The translations under genes and the position numbers were made by a program. A stretch of 64,000 nt of DNA from Amoebidium appalachense (taxonomy: Eukaryota > Ichthyosporea): NCBI GenBank assembly GCA_963693365.1, contig CAVNZM010000016.1, forward strand, positions 2,976,001-3,040,000, written 5' to 3'. Positions 45,301 to 55,160 of this stretch are shown piece after piece. Below the pieces are notes generated by a model that had not been told where the DNA came from, searched no databases, and was given only the letters and a program-made list of their open reading frames with translations. The stretch's first letter is position 1, and each line of letters starts with the position of its first letter.

Positions 45301-46313
45301 GTCGCCAACCTGTACCTTCCACGAGAAGACACGAAGTTAACTTTTAAATCATCGAATGACCTGACTTTAACATCCAATGGTTAGAAAACTTTACAAATTA
45401 TAGTTCAATCTGATGAGGCCAGATTGAATTGATGAATCATCGATATGAAATCAAATTACTCATTCATCTAGTGAAAAGAGCTTTGTATCAAAAAAAAAAT
45501 CAAAAAAAAAAAAAAAAACTTTTAGGCTAATAACCCGCTCTGTTCAGTTTGCGTGTCGCTGACAAACAGTACCATTCGATAAATAAAAATAGCTTTCATA
45601 TTACTATAGGTTCGAGGGGGTTTAAATCTGTGCAAAGGGTCTAAAATCACGAAAATCAAAGTGTACATTCACGTAATAGATACATCCCAGTGCACTGATT
45701 GGCTGGCATGCAGGCACCAGTGACTACAGTGCGCAGCTGGCCCTGCCCACAGCCCTCAACATGTGGCAGGCCCTGGGCTGGGACCGTGTGAGGGCATACA
45801 ACCGCAGCCTGCTGGTAGAAGCAGGTAGAGCACTGCTGGGGGGGGTGTTTGATGGATGGTGGTGCTGACTTGTAGTGCAGTGGGGCTGCTTGTTGCAGCC
45901 TGGGGCACCGACACCCTGGTGCCTTTGGAGATGACGGGCTGGATGGCCCTGGTCAGGGTGCCGCATAGGGGTGGGTGCCTGCTCGTGCGCCATGGGGGGG
46001 TAGGGCCACATCTGACGGGGCACACAGAGGTCCAGGGGGGGGCCTGGACCAGTGAGGACGGCAATGCGCTGCAGGACCAACTGTTTTTCGCCCACAGTGT
46101 AGAGGTGGGGGGGGGGGGGGGGAAGGGGGGGGGGGGGTGGTTGTGAGGGGAAGTGTGGTGTCGTGGGTGCTGACGGGCAGGCAGGCACCCATCAAGCACG
46201 TGCAGGGGCAGTTGTATGTGCGCATCTCTGCGCACATCTACAACACCCTCGACGACTACAAAGCCCTAGCACTGGCCCTGCCCCGTGCCCTGCAGGCCCT
46301 CAGGCCTCACTGA
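42399..46313 (+). CDS. Class V PLP aminotransferase, isopenicillin-N-epimerase-like (13 exons)
   Basis: A pyridoxal-phosphate enzyme of the aminotransferase class V fold; the substrate cannot be read from sequence. Exons: 42399-42546, 43021-43124, 43214-43295, 43376-43492, 44003-44097, 44189-44264, 44662-44707, 44994-45111, 45170-45275, 45714-45824, 45899-45970, 46028-46104, 46185-46313. Phases agree throughout, giving 426 aa. Motifs in order: [42 protein letters not shown] (Asp contacting the PLP ring nitrogen), [15 protein letters not shown] (Lys forming the Schiff base), [19 protein letters not shown] and a C-terminal [18 protein letters not shown]. No signal peptide is apparent. Alternatives within the group are cysteine desulfurase-like or ergothioneine-pathway lyases. 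Confidence 0.9.
42561..42858. repeat. 30-bp minisatellite in aminotransferase intron 1
   Basis: Nine 30-bp units plus one 28-bp unit, beginning CACACAGGCTCAGTCAAGC, almost identical (one unit has ATTCAG for CCTCAG). There are no spacers, so it is not a CRISPR array. Confidence 0.97.
43560..43930. repeat. Degenerate about 40-bp repeat in aminotransferase intron 4
   Basis: Units of the GGTGCGGGATCTGTGCAC type followed by ATCACGAAGT and AATTAAG, at least six times, diverging toward the 5' side. Confidence 0.8.
44285..44530. repeat. About 30-bp repeat in aminotransferase intron 6
   Basis: Alternating CCTCGGTCCTGTCACGGTGC and CGAACCAGTCACAGTTCATG units, each followed by ATGTGGGTCC, about eight in all. 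Confidence 0.85.
44708..44990. repeat. 58-bp satellite filling aminotransferase intron 7
   Basis: GGATTTGCATGG recurs exactly every 58 bp (44722, 44780, 44838, 44896, 44954). The array starts at the donor site and ends just before the acceptor, so the intron is almost nothing but repeat. Confidence 0.95.
45112..45169. repeat. G-run at the donor of aminotransferase intron 8
   Basis: The intron begins GTGC and then about 28 consecutive G in a 58-bp intron, ending GTGTGGGTGCAG. Confidence 0.9.
45305..45660. mobile_element. Second MITE-like copy, in aminotransferase intron 9
   Basis: The end TGTACCTTCCACGAGAAGACAC matches the terminus of the 30085-30495 element. The segment 45555-45640 is the reverse complement of 30165-30250 (CCCCCTCGA, GTACCATT-type and ACGCAAAC words). 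The element lies inside an intron and leaves the reading frame intact. Confidence 0.65.
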
Positions 46314-46762
46314 ACACCCCCACACGCCCCAGCACCACCAGCGTGCATGCCGCAACAAACGCAAGCTGAGACACCAGCGCCACCGTCACGGGCACGGCAA
46401 ACACCTGCACACACACAGTCAGTAGGGCAAAGAGTAAACAACTCACACACACTGCAAAGCAAAGTAAACACCTGCACACAAGAGTCAGAAAGCAAAGTGT
46501 ATACATGGGGAAGTCAGTAGAGCAAAGAGTAAACGGGCCAGTCAGTCAAGCACAGAGTAAACGCCTGCCCACACCGGGGCCATGAATAAAACACACAGTG
46601 CCCCCCCACATGCTGGGCAGGCACCCATTGCCTTTGGCCGCACCTTAGCACACAGGCGCATGTTGTAGGTGTACAGCAGGAAGGACTGCAGCTCTCTGGG
46701 CCCGGCATCGCGGTAGCCGTGCTTGACCATAGATGCCCTGTGCAATGATCAGCAATGGCCCA

Positions 46763-46822
<60 letters not shown>

Positions 46823-49347
46823 CATGGGGGGGGATGCACGTACGTGGCCTTGAGGGACCCGCATGTGGCCGTGAACTGGGCGGCCACCAGCAGACACGTG
46901 GCAGCCAGGGCCACATAGCAGGCAAGGTCCAGGCCCAGAGACACACGGTCCCACATGCTGCGCCGCCCATCCAGCTGGGGGGGGGGGGGGTTAGAATGTG
47001 GAGCACGGTGAGAAGTACAACCACCCCATGAGAAGCACGGTGCAGGACAGGTAAAAGCATTTAAGTATGCAACATAAGTAGAGCCCATCCTCCGGGAAGG
47101 AAGGGGGGTGGGGAAGGGGGGGAAGGGTTGGCAAACAGGCGCGTGGTTGGTGCATGCAGGGGGGGGTACGGACCACATCGAAGAAGGTGTTGATGGTGTG
47201 CATGGTCAGCAGGAACAGCACCAAGGACAGCGCCACCCCCAGGCCCCTGTTCATCTCCCTCGTGTAGCGGCAGATCTGCGTCATCTCCTGCATGCCCCGT
47301 CAGTACGTGCATCCACCCAGCTAGATGTAGAGAGGCATGGCCCACCTGAATGACGGTGGGCAGGGCCAGGGTGCGGTGGATGATGCGGTGGCGCAGGCCG
47401 TCCACAAAAAGCATCAGCAGGCGGCAGTACATGCAGTACGTCACCCCCACCACCCCCAGCACGCTGCTGTACACCCCATCGCTGAACAGCTTGAGCAGCC
47501 CGGCTGCAAACTGCCCGTGAACTTAGCATGGCAGGTCACAAAGGCGGGGGGAGGGGGGGGGGGGTGGAGGGGGGGAGGGAGGGCACGTGCCTGCAAGGGG
47601 TTGAAAGTGCCGGGTAGGGCACTGCCTGCCAGCAGCTGGTTGACAAAAAGATCCTGCACAAGGTAGGACACTGCAGCACAGTCAGTGAAACATGCATGCA
47701 CACAGTGAGCACAACCATGCATGCACACAGTGAGCACAACCATGCATGCACACAGTGAGCACAACCATGCATGCACACAGTCAACCATGCATGCACACAG
47801 TGAGCACAACCATGCATGCACACAGTCAACCATGCATGCACACAGAGAGCATGGGCACGCACACAGCCTCAGGACGATCCAAGCCAAAGCCAGTGCCAGA
47901 TAGCGCCTCAGTGTGCCGATCATTGCTGCAGCCCCCCTGTCCCCAACCACCGCCCGGCCCTGCATCGGTAGGGACTGCACCACCACGGTCTGGATCAACA
48001 TCTGGAAGGGGGGGGGGGGGGTTAGCAGGTGGCTGGGGGAGAGGGGGGTGGTGTAGGTGTGTTGCACTACAAGGGGGAGAAGGGGGGGGGGGAGGGGGGG
48101 GGGACAGTCAGGCCCTGCAGATATCAGTATTGAAAAGCAGGGCAATGTGGTGGCACATGGCGGCAGGGGGGGGAGGGGGGGGGGGGGGGGGAAGGCAACC
48201 ACCAGGAGGGACGGTGGGGGGAGGGGAGGGGAGGTTACGGGCGGAAGGGGGAGGTGAGGGGGGGGGGGGGGGGTGTTTGCAGTGCAGCACCCTAAGAGGG
48301 CAAAAGAGGAACACACCTCGATCTGGTCAAAGCCCGACTGGCGGATGCGGAAGTGGTATGCGGCATAAAAGAAGGCGGTCACGTGCACGGCATCAGGCAC
48401 TAGCTGCCTCACTACCGTGCGGCACGGTGGGCCTGCCTCCCTGCGTGGCGGTGTCAGTGAATGGGGGTACTGGGTGCCCGTGTGTGTTGGTGCTTGTGTG
48501 TATGCCTGTGTGTGTGAGAATTAATATGCATACTAGTACATATGTGTACATGTCCAATATGAATGTGTGCATGTGTCAGAGTGTCTTGTGTGTGTCTCTA
48601 TATGTATGTGTGGTGTGAGTTGTCTACTTATGGGTCCTCGTGCCTGTGTGTATGCAGTGTGCTTGTGAGGTGCTGCATATTTATATATGAAATCGTGTGT
48701 GCTTTTGCGCATAACCGTGCTCCGTGTTTGGCTATATGTCTGTGTATGTGTGTGTGTGCTGTGCTGAGTGACTATGTGTCTGTGCATTTTTGCCTACATG
48801 CATGTGTGTATTTGCCAGTCCATGTGTGTACGTGTGCGTTTGCCTGTGAGCATATGTGTACGTGTGTGTTTGCCTGCATTCCTGTGTGTGTTGCGCGCGT
48901 GTTATGTGCTTGCTCTTGCTATGCCAGCCTGTTTGTGTCAGTGTGGTGCTGTGTAACTGTGCCTGTGTGCTGTGTGCCTACCTAGCCAGCTGGTAGCACA
49001 CACTGAGCTCTATGGCGTAGTTCAGCAGCAACATGAGAACCACAAACAGCGCATGGCCCACGTTTGCTGCCCCGTGCAGCCACCCCAGTGCCCGTGACCT
49101 ACCCCCCAGCCAGGGGAAGGGGCTGCCAGGCCAGCAGGCACAGGAGCCACTGCATGGGCTGCGAGAAAGTGAGCAATCCTTCCTCCCCCCCCCCTCCCTC
49201 CCCCCCCCCCGGGGCACGAACCTTGACCACAAACTTGCGGCACCGTTGCAGTGCGGCCGTTGTCGGGTCACGCTCAGCACCCAGCCCTGTGCCCCAGTCA
49301 GTCCCACGCCACACAGGTGGGAGGGTGAGGGAGAGGGGGGGGGGGAA

Positions 49348-49392
<45 letters not shown>

Positions 49393-49520
49393 TTACATAG
49401 ACCACAATCATGACGAACAACACAATGAACATTGCACAGCACCCATAGAGAGTGCAGCATAGCAGAACCCATCCTTAGGGGAGGTTCCGGGGAGAACGCG
49501 GACCGGGGGGGGGAGGGGAG

Positions 49521-49551
<31 letters not shown>

Positions 49552-50078
49552 TAGGGGGCACGTACCAAGGTCCTCTCTGGTCACGGTGATGTACTGCTGC
49601 TCGAGGTCCTGCACCCACCAGACTGTGAGGAGAAGGCAGGGAGAAAGAAAGGGGAGGGTGGGATGAAGAAGTGGTTGTTTGCGCACTAGTGCTGTCCGTG
49701 GCTGTCGCAGGGCTGCCCACAAGATGAGTGTTGGGAAAGAAAAGACAGGGCACAGCATGCGGCACTGAGGTACGGGGGAAGGGAGGTGGTGGTTGTAGGT
49801 GTGGTGTTTGCTTGTGCATGACTGTGTTGGTTGTATTCGGAGGGTGCAGGCTACTTGGGTGAACGGCAGCCAACAGGCAAAGTATACACAAGGTGCGGTG
49901 TGCGGAGGCAGGCAGTCGGTGTGGTGTGGCTGTGTGTGCCTCGATGTGCACCCACACAGAGCAAACACCCGTGTGCGTAGTGGTGTGTGAGTGCGCTATG
50001 CCCCCAGCGTCTGGGGTACAGGCACACCTCAGAGGCCGGGCCAATCAGGGCTGCGCGCTCATCCACAGACCGCTCCAT
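46300..50078 (-). CDS. Seven-helix membrane protein, possibly gustatory-receptor-like (13 exons)
   Basis: Family not firmly identified. Exons (minus): 50078-50028, 49608-49566, 49473-49397, 49286-49222, 49158-48982, 48440-48317, 48001-47863, 47670-47591, 47510-47346, 47287-47174, 46974-46844, 46737-46644, 46404-46300. Phases match, giving 454 aa. There is no signal peptide; a polar N-terminus (MERSVDERAALIGPASEDL) precedes about seven hydrophobic helices: VLLCCTLYGCCAMFIVLFV, HALFVVLMLLLNYAIEL, LALALAWIVLRLLSYL, SSVLGVVGVTYCMYCRLLML, GLGVALSLVLFLLTM, LACYVALAATCLLVAA and VALVSQLAFVAACTLVVLG. Length, helix count and long loops recall gustatory-receptor-like proteins, but the insect TYxxxxxQF motif is absent. 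The start of the fifth exon is uncertain; exon 8 needs a GC donor. Confidence 0.7.
47689..47850. repeat. 25-bp minisatellite in an intron of the seven-helix gene
   Basis: Units CATGCATGCACACAGTGAGC plus ACAAC, and a shorter form lacking GAGCACAAC, six or more copies in the 47862-47671 intron. Confidence 0.9.
48010..48290. repeat. G-rich intron tracts
   Basis: Several G runs of 10-18 bases within the intron 48316-48002 of the seven-helix gene (C runs on the coding strand). Confidence 0.85.
49325..49396. repeat. Long G run in an intron of the seven-helix gene
   Basis: More than 40 nearly uninterrupted G. On the coding strand this is a C run starting two bases after the donor GTAATC. A similar run lies at 49507-49551. 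Confidence 0.9.
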
Positions 50079-51409
50079 GGTGCCTGGCCACCCACTAGTA
50101 TGTCGGTCACAGTTGGGGCCTGAAGACGAGCACCGAACAGTTAACTATGTCCTGCATGCATAACTGCCACGTGCGACTGTGGCCTCAGCCGCCGTATGCC
50201 CAAGTCTACTCTTTGGTATGAAAGGGCACGTGATTAGTCGTCTCAAAGGGAATGTTTAGTGCACCTTGAAAAATAAGAGCCATGCTACTCCGTACACCAC
50301 TTTTTGACTTTGAGTTTGCGCCGTGCAAGGACAACGTTAACTGCTGCACTGCGCATCCAATATTACGTGATAGGACAGATATCACACATCATTTGTGCCG
50401 CATACTTATTTCCCTCCAATAGATCCCTCGAATTGCCGATATCCACAACAACGTCGACTTCATGCATATGCCGTCATATCTGCGCTATGCCGCGAGGTCA
50501 ATAAACATGCCCACTGCCTCGATTTCCTCCGTGTCAGTCTACGAGGCTATCCTGATAGGACATACACAGCGTACCCTGTGCCAACGTAGCGGTGCGGCCC
50601 CAATATACCTACCAGTCCCACAAAGCTATTACCGATACAACAGATGCATGGACCATACCAGGCGTCAAATCAATAAAACTAATATTACCATCTTACCAGT
50701 ATTTCGTGGATGCCTTTGCATGCTGGATGGGATATCTTTGTGGCTATGTTTCAAAAGGTTGGGTGCACGTGGTGTTGAACTTGTAGAGCCTCATGCCGTG
50801 GATTTGGTTTGGGTGGGGTGTGACAAAACTCAGACTCGTGATAAACGCATATGTATATGGGGCAGGGCCTTTCTTGTGTGTGTGTCCAGGTGCTTGCAGC
50901 TGGGCCTGGTGGTTCTTTGCCACACTCTGACTGTGCCCTCAGTCGCCATAGGAAATCATCTAATCTCGTTTTCCAGGACAAAAAACACATGTGAGACATG
51001 TCCATGGCTGGACAACCCAGCTTCAATGACCTACATGAATACATGTGGGTCATGCCTCACTGCATGCTGCCTGCCCTACGCACGTGGCAGTTGATAGCCC
51101 CATGCACGTAGGGCTATGGTTGAGATGGGCTGTTGTCCTCAAATTAGGTCATTTCGGCTTCGTATCCTTTGAGAGTGTTCTTAATGACATCTGTAGCCTA
51201 CGGTTTTTGTTCCGAACTTGGGCTGTCCGCTGATGTCTTCGAAGAACCGATGGAGCACAAAAGCCAATTGTGTGAGGAGAGAGTGGTTGCCGTTTAATTG
51301 CAAGATCACACGGTCTCCGGAGGCTAACAAATTCTTGAACCTGAAATAATGAAAGAATTTGAAAGCAGAAGTAAAAGGTAGTCAGACTTGTCCATGACAC
51401 CAACCCCCT

Positions 51410-51708
51410 CCCCTCCCCCCTCTCCTCCGCTCTTCCCCCCCCCCCCCCCCCCCCCCTCCCCCCCGGCCCCAACCTGGTGCTGAGAGAAGCGGGTGTTCCC
51501 CCCGCCCTTCCCGAGCTCTAACCAATCATAGAGGTTGTGGGTCCCCTTACCCTTCCCCCCCCCCTCCCCCCCCCCCCCCTTACCTACCGTAATGCACGTT
51601 AGTGCCCTTTACCTACCCCGCCCCCCTCCCCCCCTCAACCATCTTCTATTCAACCCCCCCCCCCCCCTCCCCCCCCCTCCCCCAAAAAAAAAAAAAAAAA
51701 AAAAAAAA
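51410..51708. repeat. C-run cluster followed by poly-A
   Basis: Four C-rich blocks (about 51409-51470, 51557-51580, 51618-51635, 51652-51683) and then about 25 A. Confidence 0.9.
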
Positions 51709-52034
51709 CATATGCCGCCCATTTCGTTCTGTTTCCAAGCGTTAACCTACTTGCACAAATATCAAACATGAGCAATAAGGCAGACACATACCGAAGCAGC
51801 AACGGCAGAAGGGAACAAAACAGCGCAATAAATAAAGCTAGCACCTTTAAAGAAAGACAAGGGAAAACAACAAAAGAAAGCCGGATATGGGACGAGAGCA
51901 GGTGGTGTGGTGGTGTGGGGGGGGTCTGATTCTTTACCACTGAAAGGGAATGACTCATTTTGAAATTTTTCTGTCTCATTTGTATCATCGGAATGGAGTA
52001 TGTATGTTAGTGTGTATGCGCCGTGTGTTCGCGC

Positions 52035-52036
<2 letters not shown>

Positions 52037-52098
<62 letters not shown>

Positions 52099-52160
52099 AC
52101 GCGCGCGCGCGCGTGTGTGCGTGCGTGCGTGTGACTGTGTGTGTGTGTGTGTGTGTGTGT
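52037..52160. repeat. Poly-T, (TG)n, (CG)n compound microsatellite
   Basis: About 19 T, then (GT)n, then CACGCGCGCGCGCG, then interrupted (GT)n again. The CG part could adopt Z-DNA. Confidence 0.95.
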
Positions 52161-53367
52161 GATGTGCTACTTTGTCCCTGTTATTGCCTTTAAGCTATCA
52201 AATATGCAAACTGATGACACAGACAGCCCTGGCTGGATGGGTGGTTGCTGAATATAATGGGTAAGTGCCTGCAAGCCACCGGTTGGCCGGGAACGTTAGG
52301 CAGCATGGTGGGCACATAGAGGCATGGGGGCAGCATGCATGGTGGGAGCATGGCCACGTGGGGTCGAATGATTGTACCAGTGCCGTGACGTCCACTCTAG
52401 AAACTTCTCCCCAATCCATCTCTCCACCTCCGTCCTGCGCCTTCGTCCTCTCTCCCCTATAAACGGCCTTGGCCTTCTATCCCCCCCTCCCCCCCCAACA
52501 GCTACCCACCCCCACCTCCTTTTCCCAGCTACCCACCAGGCCTTCCTGGCTGGGGCAGAGAGGCATGCTGCTGCACGTATGGGGCATGGCCGTGCGCGTG
52601 CATGGTGGCTGTGCGGCTGCAAGGCCCTCCATGCACGTGCATGCCCAGCAGCACGTGCCCTACCCATGATCTATGGCCATGCACCCCATGGTGGCCATGC
52701 AGGTCTGTGCCAGCCAGCCTGGCTGTGTGGTGGGCATGCAGCTTTGGGCCTCAGGCTGGCAGTAGTAGGCCAGCAGCATAGGCCACTGGCACTGTGGCTG
52801 CACTGCAGGAGGGCATGGGCCAGGGCCATGGGGGGTGGCCGCTGACCACCACCCCAGCCAGCTTCCTTGGCCTGGGACACACTGCTAGGGGTGGCTGGCT
52901 GCATGCCCACTGGGTGGGGGCCCTGGGCATTGTGGCTGGGACAGCGCGTGCAGGTGTGGAGCCATGCATTGCCAACCTGGTTCTGGCCCCCCTCTGAGCA
53001 CACCACTCCACATTTGGCTGGATTGTTCCTGTACGGTCTGGGCTGCAGCCATGTTTGGCTTCCAGGGAAACCACAAGATAAGGGATGATGGGCAGCCAAA
53101 AAGTTGCACTTTGATGCGTCCTGTGCATTTTATAAATGGGCCAATATATTGTCTTTGGGCTTGTGCTGATCAAAACAGCATATATAGAACATTTGAATTA
53201 CACGTTGGATAGGTCGGACTGGAGGGTTGCAAGTCAGTGACTGCTGTGTCTTCTGATGGGTTGCAGGCAGGTGGGCCTCAGGCTGAGGATCAAACTCTCA
53301 GGTCCCCGGTAACATTTTGCTTGTATGTGTATACACGTGTTGGGTGCTGGGCAGTGCAATGATGCTT

Positions 53368-54740
53368 CTATCTCGGGCTCGGCGGGTAGCTCAGTGGGGG
53401 GCAGGTGAATGCCTCCAGCAGAGGGATGTTGCCGGCCAGAGGCTGCTGGGCCAGCTCGGGGCCCACGTAGCTGCCCCGGCCCCTGATGCCAGGCCACACA
53501 CCTAAGACTTCTGGGCTCATCCCATCCCCGGCTGCTGACCCACCCTGCATGTGCCGTTAGTGCCTGCCACAGCCTTCTCACACATGCACGCAGACATGCC
53601 ATGTCGCCCCGCCACCCCATCTGCACACACCTATCCAGCCCACTTATATTAAACCCCATTATCTGCCCCCGTGAGGCTGCCCCCTTCTCATGCATCCCTT
53701 TTCTTGGGCTCCTCCTCCTCCCCCCCCCCCCCCCCCCCCCCTGGGTTTGGGGCAGGCACCTTGTGCACACAGTGCTGGTGGTAGCGGAATGCCTGTCTGG
53801 CCAGCATGCGTGCTGCTGCATTGCTGCTGGTGGCCTGCTGTCTGGCCTGCATCTGCTCCCGCACCTGGGCCAGCCGGGCCCCTGCATGGCTGCCAACCTG
53901 CTGCATGGTGTCATTCCATGCACATACACTGGGTGCAGGCACCATGCACATGCATCCACATGCAGTCACTGAAAGACTCAGCCCCCCCCCCCCCCCCCCC
54001 CCCCCCCACCACCACCACCACCACCATATATAACAGCCCCCGGCTTTGCACCAACAAAGTTTCCCGTGTTGATCCATACGAAACACGCACTAGATTTTAA
54101 CACCCCCCGCGTGCTATATACAACGTCAGACAAGCTTTTCAAGGCCATCCTCAACAGGGGAACTCCAGGGCAGAGTCTTTTGCAGTATTCAGACAGCATG
54201 CACGTGCACATTGAAAACAATGAAAACGACGACGACGACAATACTCGAGTTATAACCCTCACAACGATAATACCTATGAAAAGAAAAACAACAGCAACGT
54301 CGACAAAAACAAAGGGAACTTGGGCTCAAACATGGTGGTTGCAATAAGATTAGACCTCTCACGATTTAGCAACCCCCCTGGGTGGTGAAGGGGGGGGGGG
54401 GGGGGGGGGGGGAGGGGGGGTGGCCAAGGGCCGGGGGGGGGGGGGGGGGAGGGGGGGAGGGAAAGTGGCCAGGGGCCGGGGGGGGAGGGGGGAGGGGGAC
54501 ATACGTTGAGCAGTGACTGCATCGGCATGCAGGGCCTACCTGTTGGGCAGCAGGGCGGGCAGGTGGCTGTGGCTGTGTGTCGTCAGCAGGCTGCTGGGTC
54601 TATTCTATGGTCAGTGGCTGCACCTGTACCCTATCCCATGGGTCACCCACCTGCATGTGGCGGCGGTCCTGCAGGCGGCGGCACTCAGCCTCCAGGGCAG
54701 CAACCCGGGCCTGGGCCTTGGCCAGCTGCTGCCACACCTG
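53368..54740 (-). CDS. Partial coiled-coil gene, 3' exons
   Basis: Unrecognised. Three exons fit phase 0 throughout. The first, about 54735-54651, is heptad-like (VWQQLAKAQARVAALEAEC, then RRLQDRRHMQ). The next are 54593-54540 (PQPPARPAAQQ) and 53900-53760 (ARLAQVREQMQARQQATSS...AFRYHQHCVHK). The last exon starts somewhere between about 53565 and 53480 and encodes SYVGPELAQQPLAGNIPLLE ... YPPSPR with a stop at 53368. The 5' exons were not found. The helical, Gln/Ala/Arg-rich make-up suggests a structural or scaffold protein. Confidence 0.5.
53720..53741. repeat. C run in a coiled-coil gene intron
   Basis: About 21 C just 3' (on the minus strand) of the donor AAG|GTGCCTGCC. Confidence 0.9.
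53982..54026. repeat. C run followed by (CCA)n
   Basis: About 25 C, then ACCACCACC units, ending in ATATATAAC. Confidence 0.9.
54390..54500. repeat. G-run cluster
   Basis: Four G runs separated by A or GGCC words. The block has strong G-quadruplex potential. Confidence 0.9.
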
Positions 54741-55124
54741 CTGTGCCCTGCTCAGCCCCAGACACTGACCATATGTCCGGCACACACACTTGCACGTGCC
54801 ATGTACCTTATTGCCCCCATCAGTCTTGTGCTAGCCCCGGGCCTGCCAATGAGCATGTGCATGGGCACGGGGTAGCTTTGTGCACGTGCATGGCCCCCGA
54901 ATTCGAAGTCCATAGAAACCCATTGTGCACTTTGTCTGTCTGTAGACCCACGAGTGGAATGTAAGCACGTAGACACGTGCGTGTGCATGCACCGCTGTTT
55001 TAAATGCATCCATTTGCTGTATGATCATCCGTGCGGTGTTGCATAGGATAGCTCGGTACATTGTAGGTGCTACTGCATTGGATAAAGAATCTCTATGCTA
55101 CAGCATTTATTTTTCATGGCAATT

Positions 55125-55160
<36 letters not shown>

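Larger units (their letters stand above)
50079..53367. other. Gene-poor spacer
   Basis: No gene can be supported. It holds AT-balanced unique sequence (50100-51400), a C-rich block (51405-51680), a poly-A tract (about 51684-51708), a poly-T plus (TG)n tract (52035-52160) and a GCATGG-rich segment (52250-53000). Short frames here lack splice-consistent neighbours or known motifs. Confidence 0.4.

Noticed and set aside
47441-48618. 323-codon minus and 290-codon plus frames
   Set aside because: They read through introns, C/G runs and the 25-bp minisatellite. The spliced minus-strand exons explain the coding signal.
48982-49158. A 36-bp intron inside the fifth exon of the seven-helix gene
   Set aside because: Phases fail with that donor, while the uninterrupted exon from 49158 keeps the frame on both sides.
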